NCBI RefSeq assembly: GCF_001430825.1
Contig: NZ_CP010535.1
Location: 3,390,501 to 3,454,500, forward strand
Source: Sediminicola sp. YIK13
Lineage (GTDB): Bacteria; Bacteroidota; Bacteroidia; Flavobacteriales; Flavobacteriaceae
DNA length: 64,000 nucleotides
Direction of reading: 5' to 3'
The notes beneath the pieces are model-generated. The model did not search any database. It was not told the DNA's origin and worked only from the letters and a program-made list of their open reading frames with translations. How positions within the stretch are numbered: the stretch's first letter is position 1; each line of letters opens with the position of its first letter. Of the stretch, positions 26,214 through 33,726 are shown piece after piece. The position numbers and the translations under genes were made by a program.

Positions 26214-27374
26214 TTATTTTGCCAACCTTAATCCTGTGTACTGCCACCTAGCCGAGGGTGGGAAAAAATTACGGTATGTTGGTCTTGTGTGTTTGTTGGG
26301 GGTAGCAATGGAACCTCCCCTGAGAACTTTTTGGTTAACCATAAACTTGCCATTGTATTCTCCTAAGGCTCCTTCGGCTTTTTGGTAATTGGGATAGGGT
26401 AAATAAGCGCTTTCGGTCCATTCCCAACGCTTGCCCCATGAGAATTGCGCTTGTGCCGCTTCCCACTCAAATTCGGTTGGAAGACGAGACCCTTTCCATT
26501 GTGCAAAAGCAAAGGCTTCATAATAGGAGAGGTGGGTGACTGGCGCTTTTGGGTCTATTTTTTGCAATCCTTTCAATGAATAGTACTGCCAAGAGCCATC
26601 TACTTGGTGCCAGTACAGAGGTGCTTTGATTAGATTGGTATTCACCCAATCCCATCCCTCGGCATGCCAGTATTCAAAATGTTCATATCCCCCAGCATTC
26701 ATAAATTTCAGGTATTCCTTATTCGTGACCAATGTGCTGGAGATTTGAAAGGGATGGAGGTATACTTTATGGCGCCCCAATTCATTGTCATAGCAAAATT
26801 GGTTAGAATTATGTCCAATTTCGTAGATACCCTCGTCCAATTCTATCCATTCCCGGGATTCACTTTCTTGCCGGTGTTCGCTGTATGTGTTGGCGTATGG
26901 TGGAAGTAACGGATTGTTGCCCAAAATATATTTGATATCCGTGAGCAATAATTCTTGGTGTTGCTTTTCATGGTGAATCCCAATTTCCATTACTGCTTCC
27001 AACTCGAGATCTACGGGCTCTTCAAACAAGCTCACAACGGCTGCGGTTACATGGTTGCGGTATTCATAGACTTTCTCAACAGAGGGTCTGGAAAGGTTTC
27101 CGCGATCGGAGCGAACAACCCTTTCGCCCAAAGATTCGTAATAACTATTGAAAACAAAAGAAAAGTCGGTATCAAAAACCCGATAGCCTTTTTTATATTT
27201 TTTTAGGATGAACTCCTCAAAAAACCAGGTGCTGTGGCCTAAATGCCACTTAGGAGGAGAAACATCCGCCATTGGCTGCACCACATAGTCTTCTATCTCC
27301 AAGGGAGCGCATATGCTTTCGGTATGTTTTCTGGTTTCTATAAAGAAATCCAAGAGCGTTTGGGTAAGTATCAT
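26214..27374 (-). CDS. egtB: Ergothioneine biosynthesis protein EgtB (iron-dependent sulfoxide synthase)
   Basis: Enzyme of 386 residues that uses non-haem iron and oxygen to join hercynine with a cysteine thiol as a sulfoxide. The N-terminal DinB-like domain carries the three probable iron histidines: His47 in WHLGHSTWFFEE, and His134 and His138 in HHEKQHQE; the formylglycine-generating-enzyme-like (C-type lectin) domain follows (for example TLVTNKEYLKFMNAGGY and RGGSIATPNKHTRPTYRNFF). The start at 27374 (MILTQTLLDFF) is chosen over 27407. No egtC or egtA is in the window, so whether cysteine or gamma-glutamylcysteine is the sulfur donor is open. Confidence 0.92.
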   Translation of the reverse strand: MILTQTLLDFFIETRKHTESICAPLEIEDYVVQPMADVSPPKWHLGHSTWFFEEFILKKYKKGYRVFDTDFSFVFNSYYESLGERVVRSDRGNLSRPSVEKVYEYRNHVTAAVVSLFEEPVDLELEAVMEIGIHHEKQHQELLLTDIKYILGNNPLLPPYANTYSEHRQESESREWIELDEGIYEIGHNSNQFCYDNELGRHKVYLHPFQISSTLVTNKEYLKFMNAGGYEHFEYWHAEGWDWVNTNLIKAPLYWHQVDGSWQYYSLKGLQKIDPKAPVTHLSYYEAFAFAQWKGSRLPTEFEWEAAQAQFSWGKRWEWTESAYLPYPNYQKAEGALGEYNGKFMVNQKVLRGGSIATPNKHTRPTYRNFFPPSARWQYTGLRLAK

Positions 27375-27449
27375 AGATCTTGGGTTAATACTTATAAAGA
27401 TACTCAATTTATCTTTTTTCGTTTTAACCCAAAAGGGACAAGGATTAAC

Positions 27450-28274
27450 CTAAACCGCTACTGCTCCTTTGATATGTGGATGTGGATTGTAATCTTCCAA
27501 AGTAAAATCTTCAAACTTAAAATCGAAAATATCTTTCACCTCAGGATTGAGGACCATTTTAGGTAATGGTCTTGGTTCTCTGCTCAATTGCAGTTCTACC
27601 TGCTCCAAATGGTTGTTGTAGATATGGGCATCGCCAAAAGTATGGATGAATTCCCCTGGTTGTAGATCGCAAACCTGGGCCATCATTAATGTGAACAAGG
27701 CATAGGAGGCTATATTGAAAGGCACTCCTAGAAAAATATCTGCACTGCGTTGGTACAATTGACAGGAAAGCTTGCCGTCCGCCACATAGAATTGAAAAAA
27801 TGCATGACATGGAGGCAATGCGGCTTTTCCGTTGGCGACATTCTCGGCAAAGGAAACTGAGGTGTCCGGTAATACACTAGGATTCCAAGCAGAAACTAGC
27901 ATTCGGCGGCTGTTGGGATTGTTTTTCAAGGAGGTGATTACTTCCTTGATCTGATCTATCTCTTCCCCGTTCCAATTACGCCATTGATACCCATAAACCG
28001 GACCTAGGTTGCCATTCTCATCGGCCCATTCGTTCCAAATGCGTACCCCATTTTCTTGTAGGTAGGTAACATTGGTATCCCCTTTTAAAAACCAAAGCAA
28101 TTCGTGAACAATGGATTTTAAATGTAGTTTTTTGGTAGTGACCATGGGAAACCCTTCACTGAGATCAAATCGCATCTGATGGCCAAAAACACTGATGGTT
28201 CCTGTTCCTGTGCGGTCTCCTTTTTGGTTTCCTGATGCTAATACGTGTCGGAGTAAATCGTGGTATTGTTTCAT
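27450..28274 (-). CDS. thyA: Thymidylate synthase
   Basis: Enzyme of 274 residues that methylates dUMP to dTMP with methylenetetrahydrofolate, producing dihydrofolate for folA. The N-terminal [13 protein letters not shown] loop, the nucleophile cysteine in [13 protein letters not shown] and the [18 protein letters not shown] segment are all intact. First gene of the minus-strand run; egtB follows after 75 bp. Full family length, no anomalies. The following intergenic side (28275-28417, 143 bp) shows no clear feature. Confidence 0.97.
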   Translation of the reverse strand: MKQYHDLLRHVLASGNQKGDRTGTGTISVFGHQMRFDLSEGFPMVTTKKLHLKSIVHELLWFLKGDTNVTYLQENGVRIWNEWADENGNLGPVYGYQWRNWNGEEIDQIKEVITSLKNNPNSRRMLVSAWNPSVLPDTSVSFAENVANGKAALPPCHAFFQFYVADGKLSCQLYQRSADIFLGVPFNIASYALFTLMMAQVCDLQPGEFIHTFGDAHIYNNHLEQVELQLSREPRPLPKMVLNPEVKDIFDFKFEDFTLEDYNPHPHIKGAVAV

Positions 28275-28417
28275 GGTTCGCTAAACTTTTTTCCACAAGC
28301 AAAGCCGTGGGGATATATGCTACGAAAATAAACAAAGGGGTAAAAAGTTGCCGTAATTCTCGATTCCTATTTATAAAAACTTATCAACTAGGATTGGGTT
28401 TAAAAAAATGGTTGCCG

Positions 28418-29884
28418 TTATCCCAAGATCATTCCCGCAATGGTTGCAGATAGCAAAGAAGCCAAAGATCCCCCTAAAACTGCTTTTAAGCCAAATTCAG
28501 ATAAGGTCTTCCTTTGGTTTGGTGCCAGGGAGCCTATCCCTCCAATTTGAATTCCTATAGAGGCGAAATTTGCAAACCCACAGAGCATATAAGTGGCCAT
28601 AATTACGGATTTGTTATAGGCCAGATGGGTACCGTTGACCACATCTTTTAGTTCTGCCAGCTGGATATAGCCGATAAATTCACTGGCGGCCAATTTTATT
28701 CCCAATAACTGTCCCATCAGTGAAATGTCCTCATTCGCAACCCCAATCAACCACATTAATGGGGAGAATACAGTTCCTAAGATAGCTTCCAGCGATAGTT
28801 GATCGTAGGATGAATTAGCGGCAATCCAGCTATTGATGGTTGTTACATCTCCGATCCAGCCAAAGATACCGTTCAGCATGGCTATAAAAGCAACAAAGAC
28901 AAGGAGCATTGCCCCCACGTTAACAGCTAATTTTAGCCCTTCCGTGGTTCCGTTCGCGATGGCGTCCAGAATATTGGATCCTATTTTTTCCGTAGAAACA
29001 ACTACGTCGGTAGACACCTTTTCTGTCTGGGGATAAAGTATCTTGGAAATGACAATAGCTCCTGGCGCGGCCATTACGGATGCCGCTAATAAATGTTTGG
29101 CAAACTGAAGTCTTAAAAGTTCATCGCTTCCGCCCAAAAATCCAATATATGCGGCCAACACAGCTCCAGCCACAGTGGCCATTCCACCAATCATGACCAG
29201 CAACATTTCGGATTTGGTCATTTTTTCCAGATAGGCTTTGATAAGCAAGGGGGCTTCTGTTTGTCCCAAGAATATGTTGCCGGCCACGGATAGGCTTTCG
29301 GCACCAGAGATCCCAAGTGATTTTGACAATAGCCATGCCAATGCTTTCACGATTTTTTGAATGATTCCAAGGTAAAACAATACAGAGGTAAGTGCGGAAA
29401 AGAAGATGATAGTAGGTAAAACCTGAAAGGCAAAAATAAACCCAAAAGTGTCCATATCCACTACCAGCCCCTCAAATAAAAACTTACTTCCTGCATTGGT
29501 AAATTGCAAGATACTTACGAAAACTTGTCCTATTTTTTCGAATATCATTTGGATAAAGGGTACCTGTAAGACACCAACGGCGATCAAAAGCTGAATGGAA
29601 AGCCCTATTCCAACTGTTTTCCAATTGATTGCCTTTCTATTTGAACTAAAAAGTACGGCTATTAGAATAAGGACGATCATCCCTAATAACCCCCTTAATA
29701 AACCTTGGGTCGTAAACCCTTCGTTAGGAGCAATATCGGTAGAAGTTACCAATAGTGATGAAGTGTTATCCTCGGCTATTGGAGTTACTACTTGCTGCAT
29801 GGTGTCGGTAAGTGCTGGTTCTTGTGCAAAGGAGGAGAAAATGGTCAGGCATATTGATAGGGTAATCAAAAAGCTATATTTCAT
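28418..29884 (-). CDS. NupC/CNT family nucleoside transporter with an N-terminal secreted-type leader
   Basis: Concentrative nucleoside transporter of 488 residues. The transport core begins near residue 60 with about ten to twelve membrane segments and contains the CNT motifs VAGNIFLGQTEAPLLIKAYL and MLCGFANFASIGIQIGGIGS. Unlike E. coli NupC (about 400 residues), it begins with a signal-peptide-like segment MKYSFLITLSICLTIFSSFAQ followed by about 40 polar residues outside the membrane. It is between thyA and the bifunctional nuclease on the same strand, consistent with nucleoside salvage feeding deoxynucleotide metabolism. Confidence 0.92.
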   Translation of the reverse strand: MKYSFLITLSICLTIFSSFAQEPALTDTMQQVVTPIAEDNTSSLLVTSTDIAPNEGFTTQGLLRGLLGMIVLILIAVLFSSNRKAINWKTVGIGLSIQLLIAVGVLQVPFIQMIFEKIGQVFVSILQFTNAGSKFLFEGLVVDMDTFGFIFAFQVLPTIIFFSALTSVLFYLGIIQKIVKALAWLLSKSLGISGAESLSVAGNIFLGQTEAPLLIKAYLEKMTKSEMLLVMIGGMATVAGAVLAAYIGFLGGSDELLRLQFAKHLLAASVMAAPGAIVISKILYPQTEKVSTDVVVSTEKIGSNILDAIANGTTEGLKLAVNVGAMLLVFVAFIAMLNGIFGWIGDVTTINSWIAANSSYDQLSLEAILGTVFSPLMWLIGVANEDISLMGQLLGIKLAASEFIGYIQLAELKDVVNGTHLAYNKSVIMATYMLCGFANFASIGIQIGGIGSLAPNQRKTLSEFGLKAVLGGSLASLLSATIAGMILG

Positions 29885-29898
29885 AAAATCGTATTTGT

Positions 29899-30531
29899 TT
29901 AGCGCTGACGTTTAGAAATCTCGTCCCTTAGTTTTGCAGCTTTTTCGTAGTCCTCATTAGCAACTGCCTTGTCCAGTTCTTGATGTAGTTCCTCTAACGA
30001 TAACTCTTTGTACGCATCAGATGCGCCGCTGTCTATTTCTACGGTTTCGCCTTCCTGTAATATTTCATCTACCATGATACTATCCGTGCTCTCTTCTTTG
30101 TCCTTGTCCTTGGAGGAGAATTTTAAGAAAATTCCAGCTTTGTCCAAAATGGTCTTATAGGTAAATATAGGGGCATTAAAACGCAGTGCCAGGGCAATGG
30201 CATCACTGGTTCTGGCGTCAATAATTTCTTCGATTTTATCTCGTTCGCAGATGATACTGGAATAGAAAACACCATCTACCAATTTGTGAATGATCACTTG
30301 TTTGACGACGATTTCGAACCTATCCGCAAAATTCTTGAATAGATCGTGGGTGAGGGGTCTTGGAGGTTTTATTTCCTTTTCCAAGGCTATGGCTATGGAT
30401 TGTGCCTCAAAGGCACCAATGACTATAGGTAGTTTGCGATCCCCGTCAACTTCATTCAATATAAGGGCATACGCGCCATTTTGTGTTTGGCTGTACGAAA
30501 TTCCTTTTATTTTTAATCTAACTAAACTCAT
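29899..30531 (-). CDS. Bifunctional nuclease (BFN/DUF151) with C-terminal UVR motif
   Basis: A protein of 210 residues. The first 140 residues are the DUF151 domain (RLKIKGISYSQTQNGAYALIL, LPIVIGAFEAQSIAIALE, DARTSDAIALALRF), related to plant bifunctional nucleases with reported RNase and DNase activity. The C-terminal LHQELDKAVANEDYEKAAKLRDEI is a UvrB/UvrC-type helical motif for protein contact. The start at 30531 (MSLVRLKIKG) is chosen because the upstream extension to 30579 overlaps the etfA terminator. It ends 14 bp before the nucleoside transporter. Confidence 0.9.
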   Translation of the reverse strand: MSLVRLKIKGISYSQTQNGAYALILNEVDGDRKLPIVIGAFEAQSIAIALEKEIKPPRPLTHDLFKNFADRFEIVVKQVIIHKLVDGVFYSSIICERDKIEEIIDARTSDAIALALRFNAPIFTYKTILDKAGIFLKFSSKDKDKEESTDSIMVDEILQEGETVEIDSGASDAYKELSLEELHQELDKAVANEDYEKAAKLRDEISKRQR

Positions 30532-30546
30532 ATCCTTAAATAAACG

Positions 30547-30595
30547 AAAAAAGGCTGTTAAAATAAAAGGTTTGTCCAATTATTTAACAGCCCTT
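30547..30595 (-). terminator. Terminator after etfBA
   Basis: On the minus strand GGCTGTTAAA (complement of 30583-30592) pairs with TTTAACAGCC (complement of 30553-30562), 10 bp perfect with a 20-nt loop, followed by a run of T. It separates etfA from the bifunctional nuclease gene. Confidence 0.78.
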
Positions 30596-30618
30596 TAAGG
30601 GGCACAATTTAACAAAAA

Positions 30619-31587
30619 TTAAGCGTTTTGGGCCTTAAATTCTTTTAATTTTTCGATGAGTTTAGGTACCACTTCAAAAGCGTCTCCAACAATTCCATAG
30701 TCAGCAGCTTTAAAAAATGGGGCTTCGGGGTCCGTGTTGATGACCACTTTAACCTTGGAAGAGCTTACCCCGGCAAGATGTTGAATGGCCCCAGAGATAC
30801 CAATAGCAATGTAAAGATTACTGGCTACCGGCTTTCCTGTTTGTCCCACATGTTCTCCATGTGGTCTCCATCCTAAATCGGAAACGGGCTTGGAGCAGGC
30901 GGTGGCTGCGCCGAGAACATCGGCTAATTCCTCTATCATTCCCCAGTTTTCAGGTCCCTTTAAACCTCGGCCCCCAGAAACTACAACTTCCGCATCCGCT
31001 ATGGTGGCCTTCCCGACCACTTTGTCCACTTCGACTGATTTTGTAGTAAAATCGGCATCGGTAATAGTCGGACTAAAAGTTTCTACAGCAGCGGTTGTCT
31101 TGTGCTCATGAATACCAAAGGCGTTGTTTGATACTCCAACGATCTTGATGTCGGTGCTTATTTCGGTATGGGCGAAACCCTTGTTACTGAATGCAGTTCT
31201 TTTCACGGTAAATGGACTAGCACTTTCTGGAGCAGTAACCACATTGGGAACATACCCCGCCTTTAATTTGGCAGATACAATAGGAGCCAAATATTTGGTG
31301 TCCGTGCTGGAGCTTACAATAACTACTTTGGCACCTTCTTTTTCAGCAGCCTCTGTAATTGCATGGGCATAAGCCTTGGCATTAAATGTTTTTAGGGTGT
31401 CGTTGGAAACGTTCAAAACCTTTGCAACCCCATAGTCTCCCAAAATCTCATTGTTGGAGGCGTTAAAAGAAATAGCGGTGACCGTGGTGCCCAATAATTG
31501 AGCCACTTCATAGGCATAGGAGGCAACTTCAAAAGCATTTTTTTTGAATTTTCCGTTTTCTGATTCTGTATATACTAAAACTGACAT
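30619..31587 (-). CDS. etfA: Electron transfer flavoprotein subunit alpha
   Basis: FAD-binding subunit of 322 residues of the electron transfer flavoprotein, which takes electrons from acyl-CoA dehydrogenases. The C-terminal FAD domain has the family signature from GRGLKGPENWGMIEELAD through KPVASNLYIAIGISGAIQHL and ends with the VINTDPEAPFFKAADYGIVGD loop. It lies 68 bp behind etfB on the same strand, the usual pair. A terminator follows. No acyl-CoA dehydrogenase gene is in the window. Confidence 0.96.
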   Translation of the reverse strand: MSVLVYTESENGKFKKNAFEVASYAYEVAQLLGTTVTAISFNASNNEILGDYGVAKVLNVSNDTLKTFNAKAYAHAITEAAEKEGAKVVIVSSSTDTKYLAPIVSAKLKAGYVPNVVTAPESASPFTVKRTAFSNKGFAHTEISTDIKIVGVSNNAFGIHEHKTTAAVETFSPTITDADFTTKSVEVDKVVGKATIADAEVVVSGGRGLKGPENWGMIEELADVLGAATACSKPVSDLGWRPHGEHVGQTGKPVASNLYIAIGISGAIQHLAGVSSSKVKVVINTDPEAPFFKAADYGIVGDAFEVVPKLIEKLKEFKAQNA

Positions 31588-31655
31588 GTATTTATTTTTT
31601 TGTTGATAAAACTAGCGTGTTGGAATTTGGAGTTCCGTGATGAAACGGAATTCGC

Positions 31656-32402
31656 CTAGATGACTTTGGCTTCGTTATGCAATAAATTGATCAATTCATC
31701 AATGTTGTCTGCACTAACCAATTTAACAGCTCCTTTTGGGGCAGGTTTTTCGAATTTTTCATCAATCGTCTTGGCATTGGCATCAATAGGCTCCACCACG
31801 TTCAATTTTTTCTGACGTGCCATCATGATCCCCCTCATATTTGGGATTCGAAGGTCGCTTTCTTCCACCAATCCTTTTTGTCCGCCAATAACTAAGGGAA
31901 GGGAAGTGGATAATGTTTCTTTTCCACCATCAATCTCTCTAATTGCCGTTACCTTATCGCCATCGATTTCGAGATTGACACAAGTATTGATGAAGTTCAT
32001 ATCTAAAATAGTGGCCATAATTCCAGGTACCATTCCGCCATTGTAATCAATGGATTCCCTTCCTGCAATCACAAGATCATATCCTCCATTTTTTACAACT
32101 TCTGCCAGTTGTTGGGCTACAAAAAAACCATCTGTAGGTTCTGCATTTACCCTGATGGCCTCATCTGCTCCAATGGCCAAGGCCTTTCTGATAGTAGGTT
32201 CCGTATTGGCCCCTCCAACAGTGGCAACATGTACCGTGGCACCTTGTTTTTCTTTGAACCACATGGCCCTTGTCAATCCAAATTCGTCATTCGGATTAAT
32301 AACAAATTGAACCCCATTGGTGTCAAATTTTGTGCTATTGTCGGTGAAATTTATTTTGGAAGTAGTGTCCGGAACGTTACTTATACAAACGAGTATTTTC
32401 AT
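31656..32402 (-). CDS. etfB: Electron transfer flavoprotein subunit beta
   Basis: The AMP-binding partner of EtfA, 248 residues. The signature segment is INPNDEFGLTRAMWFKE near residue 36 and the beta-subunit motif VIAGRESIDYNGGMVPGIMA near residue 110, then EIDGGKETLSTSLPLVIGGQ. Start ATG at 32402. Divergent from pdhB; the shared 185-bp gap holds a predicted promoter (-7 TATCTTTG on the minus strand) and a large palindrome likely to control it. Confidence 0.96.
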   Translation of the reverse strand: MKILVCISNVPDTTSKINFTDNSTKFDTNGVQFVINPNDEFGLTRAMWFKEKQGATVHVATVGGANTEPTIRKALAIGADEAIRVNAEPTDGFFVAQQLAEVVKNGGYDLVIAGRESIDYNGGMVPGIMATILDMNFINTCVNLEIDGDKVTAIREIDGGKETLSTSLPLVIGGQKGLVEESDLRIPNMRGIMMARQKKLNVVEPIDANAKTIDEKFEKPAPKGAVKLVSADNIDELINLLHNEAKVI

Positions 32403-32442
32403 TTTGATTTATAGTTTTTCTTTTTCTTAAAAATGAATTGCC

Positions 32443-32450
32443 CAAAGATA
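32443..32450 (-). promoter_or_regulatory. Predicted -7 element of etfBA
   Basis: On the minus strand TATCTTTG matches TAnnTTTG; the leader to etfB would be about 35 nt. The expected -33 region falls within the palindrome at 32464-32491, so a protein bound there would block the promoter. No good TTTG is seen at -33. Confidence 0.5.
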
Positions 32451-32463
32451 ACTATTAATTTTT

Positions 32464-32491
32464 AAATTTACTATGCATGCATAGTAAATTT
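32464..32491. promoter_or_regulatory. Perfect 28-bp palindrome, candidate operator of etfBA
   Basis: Every base from 32464 to 32491 is part of an uninterrupted palindrome whose left half is AAATTTACTATGCA and right half TGCATAGTAAATTT. It is in the divergent etfB/pdhB gap, 62 bp from the etfB start. Such long AT-rich dyads with a GCATGC-type centre are typical of TetR-type regulators, and several TetR proteins control fatty-acid oxidation genes including etf; the regulator is not in the window. There is no U-run, so it is not a terminator. Confidence 0.7.
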
Positions 32492-32537
32492 GTCGTTATT
32501 TTGATAATCACAAGGTATTATTTGACATATAATTTCC

Positions 32538-32545
32538 TATTTTTG
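32538..32545 (+). promoter_or_regulatory. Candidate -7 element of pdhB
   Basis: TATTTTTG fits TAnnTTTG. The nearest TTTG (32521-32524) is only 13 bp upstream, too close for the usual spacing, so the -33 element is unclear. The leader would be about 37 nt. Confidence 0.4.
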
Positions 32546-32587
32546 CTTGCGTTTTGAGAAGAACATAAAAACTTTACTCTATTATAC

Positions 32588-33565
32588 ATGAGAACAATAC
32601 AATTTAGAGAAGCCATAGCGGAGGCGATGTCCGAAGAAATGAGACGTGATGAATCCATCTATTTAATGGGCGAAGAAGTTGCGGAATATAACGGAGCATA
32701 TAAAGCTTCTAAAGGGATGTTGGACGAATTTGGTCCAGACAGGGTAATAGATACCCCCATTTCTGAATTGGGTTTTGCAGGTATTGGAGTTGGTTCAGCC
32801 ATGGGTGGTAACAGACCCATCATTGAATTTATGACCTTTAACTTTGCATTGGTCGGTATAGATCAGATCATAAGTAACGCGGCAAAAATCAGACAAATGT
32901 CGGGCGGACAGTTCAATTGTCCAATCGTATTTAGAGGGCCTACAGGATCCGCTGGTCAGTTGGGAGCTACCCACTCACAAGCTTTTGAGAGTTGGTTCGC
33001 AAACTGTCCAGGACTAAAAGTGGTTGTACCATCTAATCCTTATGATGCAAAAGGGCTTTTGAAAGCCTCGATCAGAGATGACGATCCGGTTATTTTTATG
33101 GAATCGGAACAGATGTACGGTGATAAAGGAGAAGCTCCGGATGGAGAATATACCATTCCTTTAGGAGTTGCAGAAATTAAAAGAGAAGGTAAGGATGTTA
33201 CTATTGTTTCTTTTGGTAAAATAATCAAGGAAGCTTACAAAGCTGCAGAGGAATTGGAAAAAGAAGGGATCAGTTGTGAGATTATTGATTTGCGTACTGT
33301 ACGTCCTATGGATCATGATACCATTTTAAAATCTGTAAAAAAGACGAACAGGCTTGTTATTTTGGAGGAAGCTTGGCCTTTTGGAAATGTGGCTACTGAG
33401 ATCACGTACCAAGTACAATCCCAGGCATTCGACTATTTGGATGCCCCTATTGTTAAAATAAATACTGCCGATACCCCGGCCCCTTATTCTCCAGTATTAT
33501 TGGAGGAATGGTTGCCAAATTATAAGGATGTGATCAAGGCGGTAAAAAAAGTGTTATATAAATAA
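32588..33565 (+). CDS. pdhB: Pyruvate dehydrogenase E1 component subunit beta
   Basis: Subunit of 325 residues of the thiamine-dependent E1 of pyruvate dehydrogenase. The transketolase-like pyrimidine-binding half starts TIQFREAIAEAMSEEMRRDE and contains LMGEEVAEYNGAYKASKGM and DTPISELGFAGIGVGSAMGG; the C-terminal half carries LRTVRPMDHDTILKSVKKT and EEAWPFGNVATEI. The alpha subunit and E2 are not next to it, so this subunit gene stands alone here and complex assembly needs genes elsewhere. A strong terminator follows at 33592. Confidence 0.94.
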   Translation: MRTIQFREAIAEAMSEEMRRDESIYLMGEEVAEYNGAYKASKGMLDEFGPDRVIDTPISELGFAGIGVGSAMGGNRPIIEFMTFNFALVGIDQIISNAAKIRQMSGGQFNCPIVFRGPTGSAGQLGATHSQAFESWFANCPGLKVVVPSNPYDAKGLLKASIRDDDPVIFMESEQMYGDKGEAPDGEYTIPLGVAEIKREGKDVTIVSFGKIIKEAYKAAEELEKEGISCEIIDLRTVRPMDHDTILKSVKKTNRLVILEEAWPFGNVATEITYQVQSQAFDYLDAPIVKINTADTPAPYSPVLLEEWLPNYKDVIKAVKKVLYK

Positions 33566-33591
33566 GTAAAATTATTTTGTTAAGGTATTTT

Positions 33592-33625
33592 AGCTTTGCC
33601 GACCAAGTGTCGGCAAAGCTTTTGT
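33592..33625 (+). terminator. Terminator after pdhB
   Basis: AGCTTTGCCGAC (33592-33603) and GTCGGCAAAGCT (33609-33620) form a perfect 12-bp stem around 5 nt, followed by TTTTG. Confidence 0.9.
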
Positions 33626-33726
33626 TTTATTACAAGATGATGTGTTTGGATTCCATTTAGGAACCAAACGATGGCAAAACTTTCAGGATGCAATGTTAAC
33701 CTTCCTGATAACCCTATGAACGCTTC

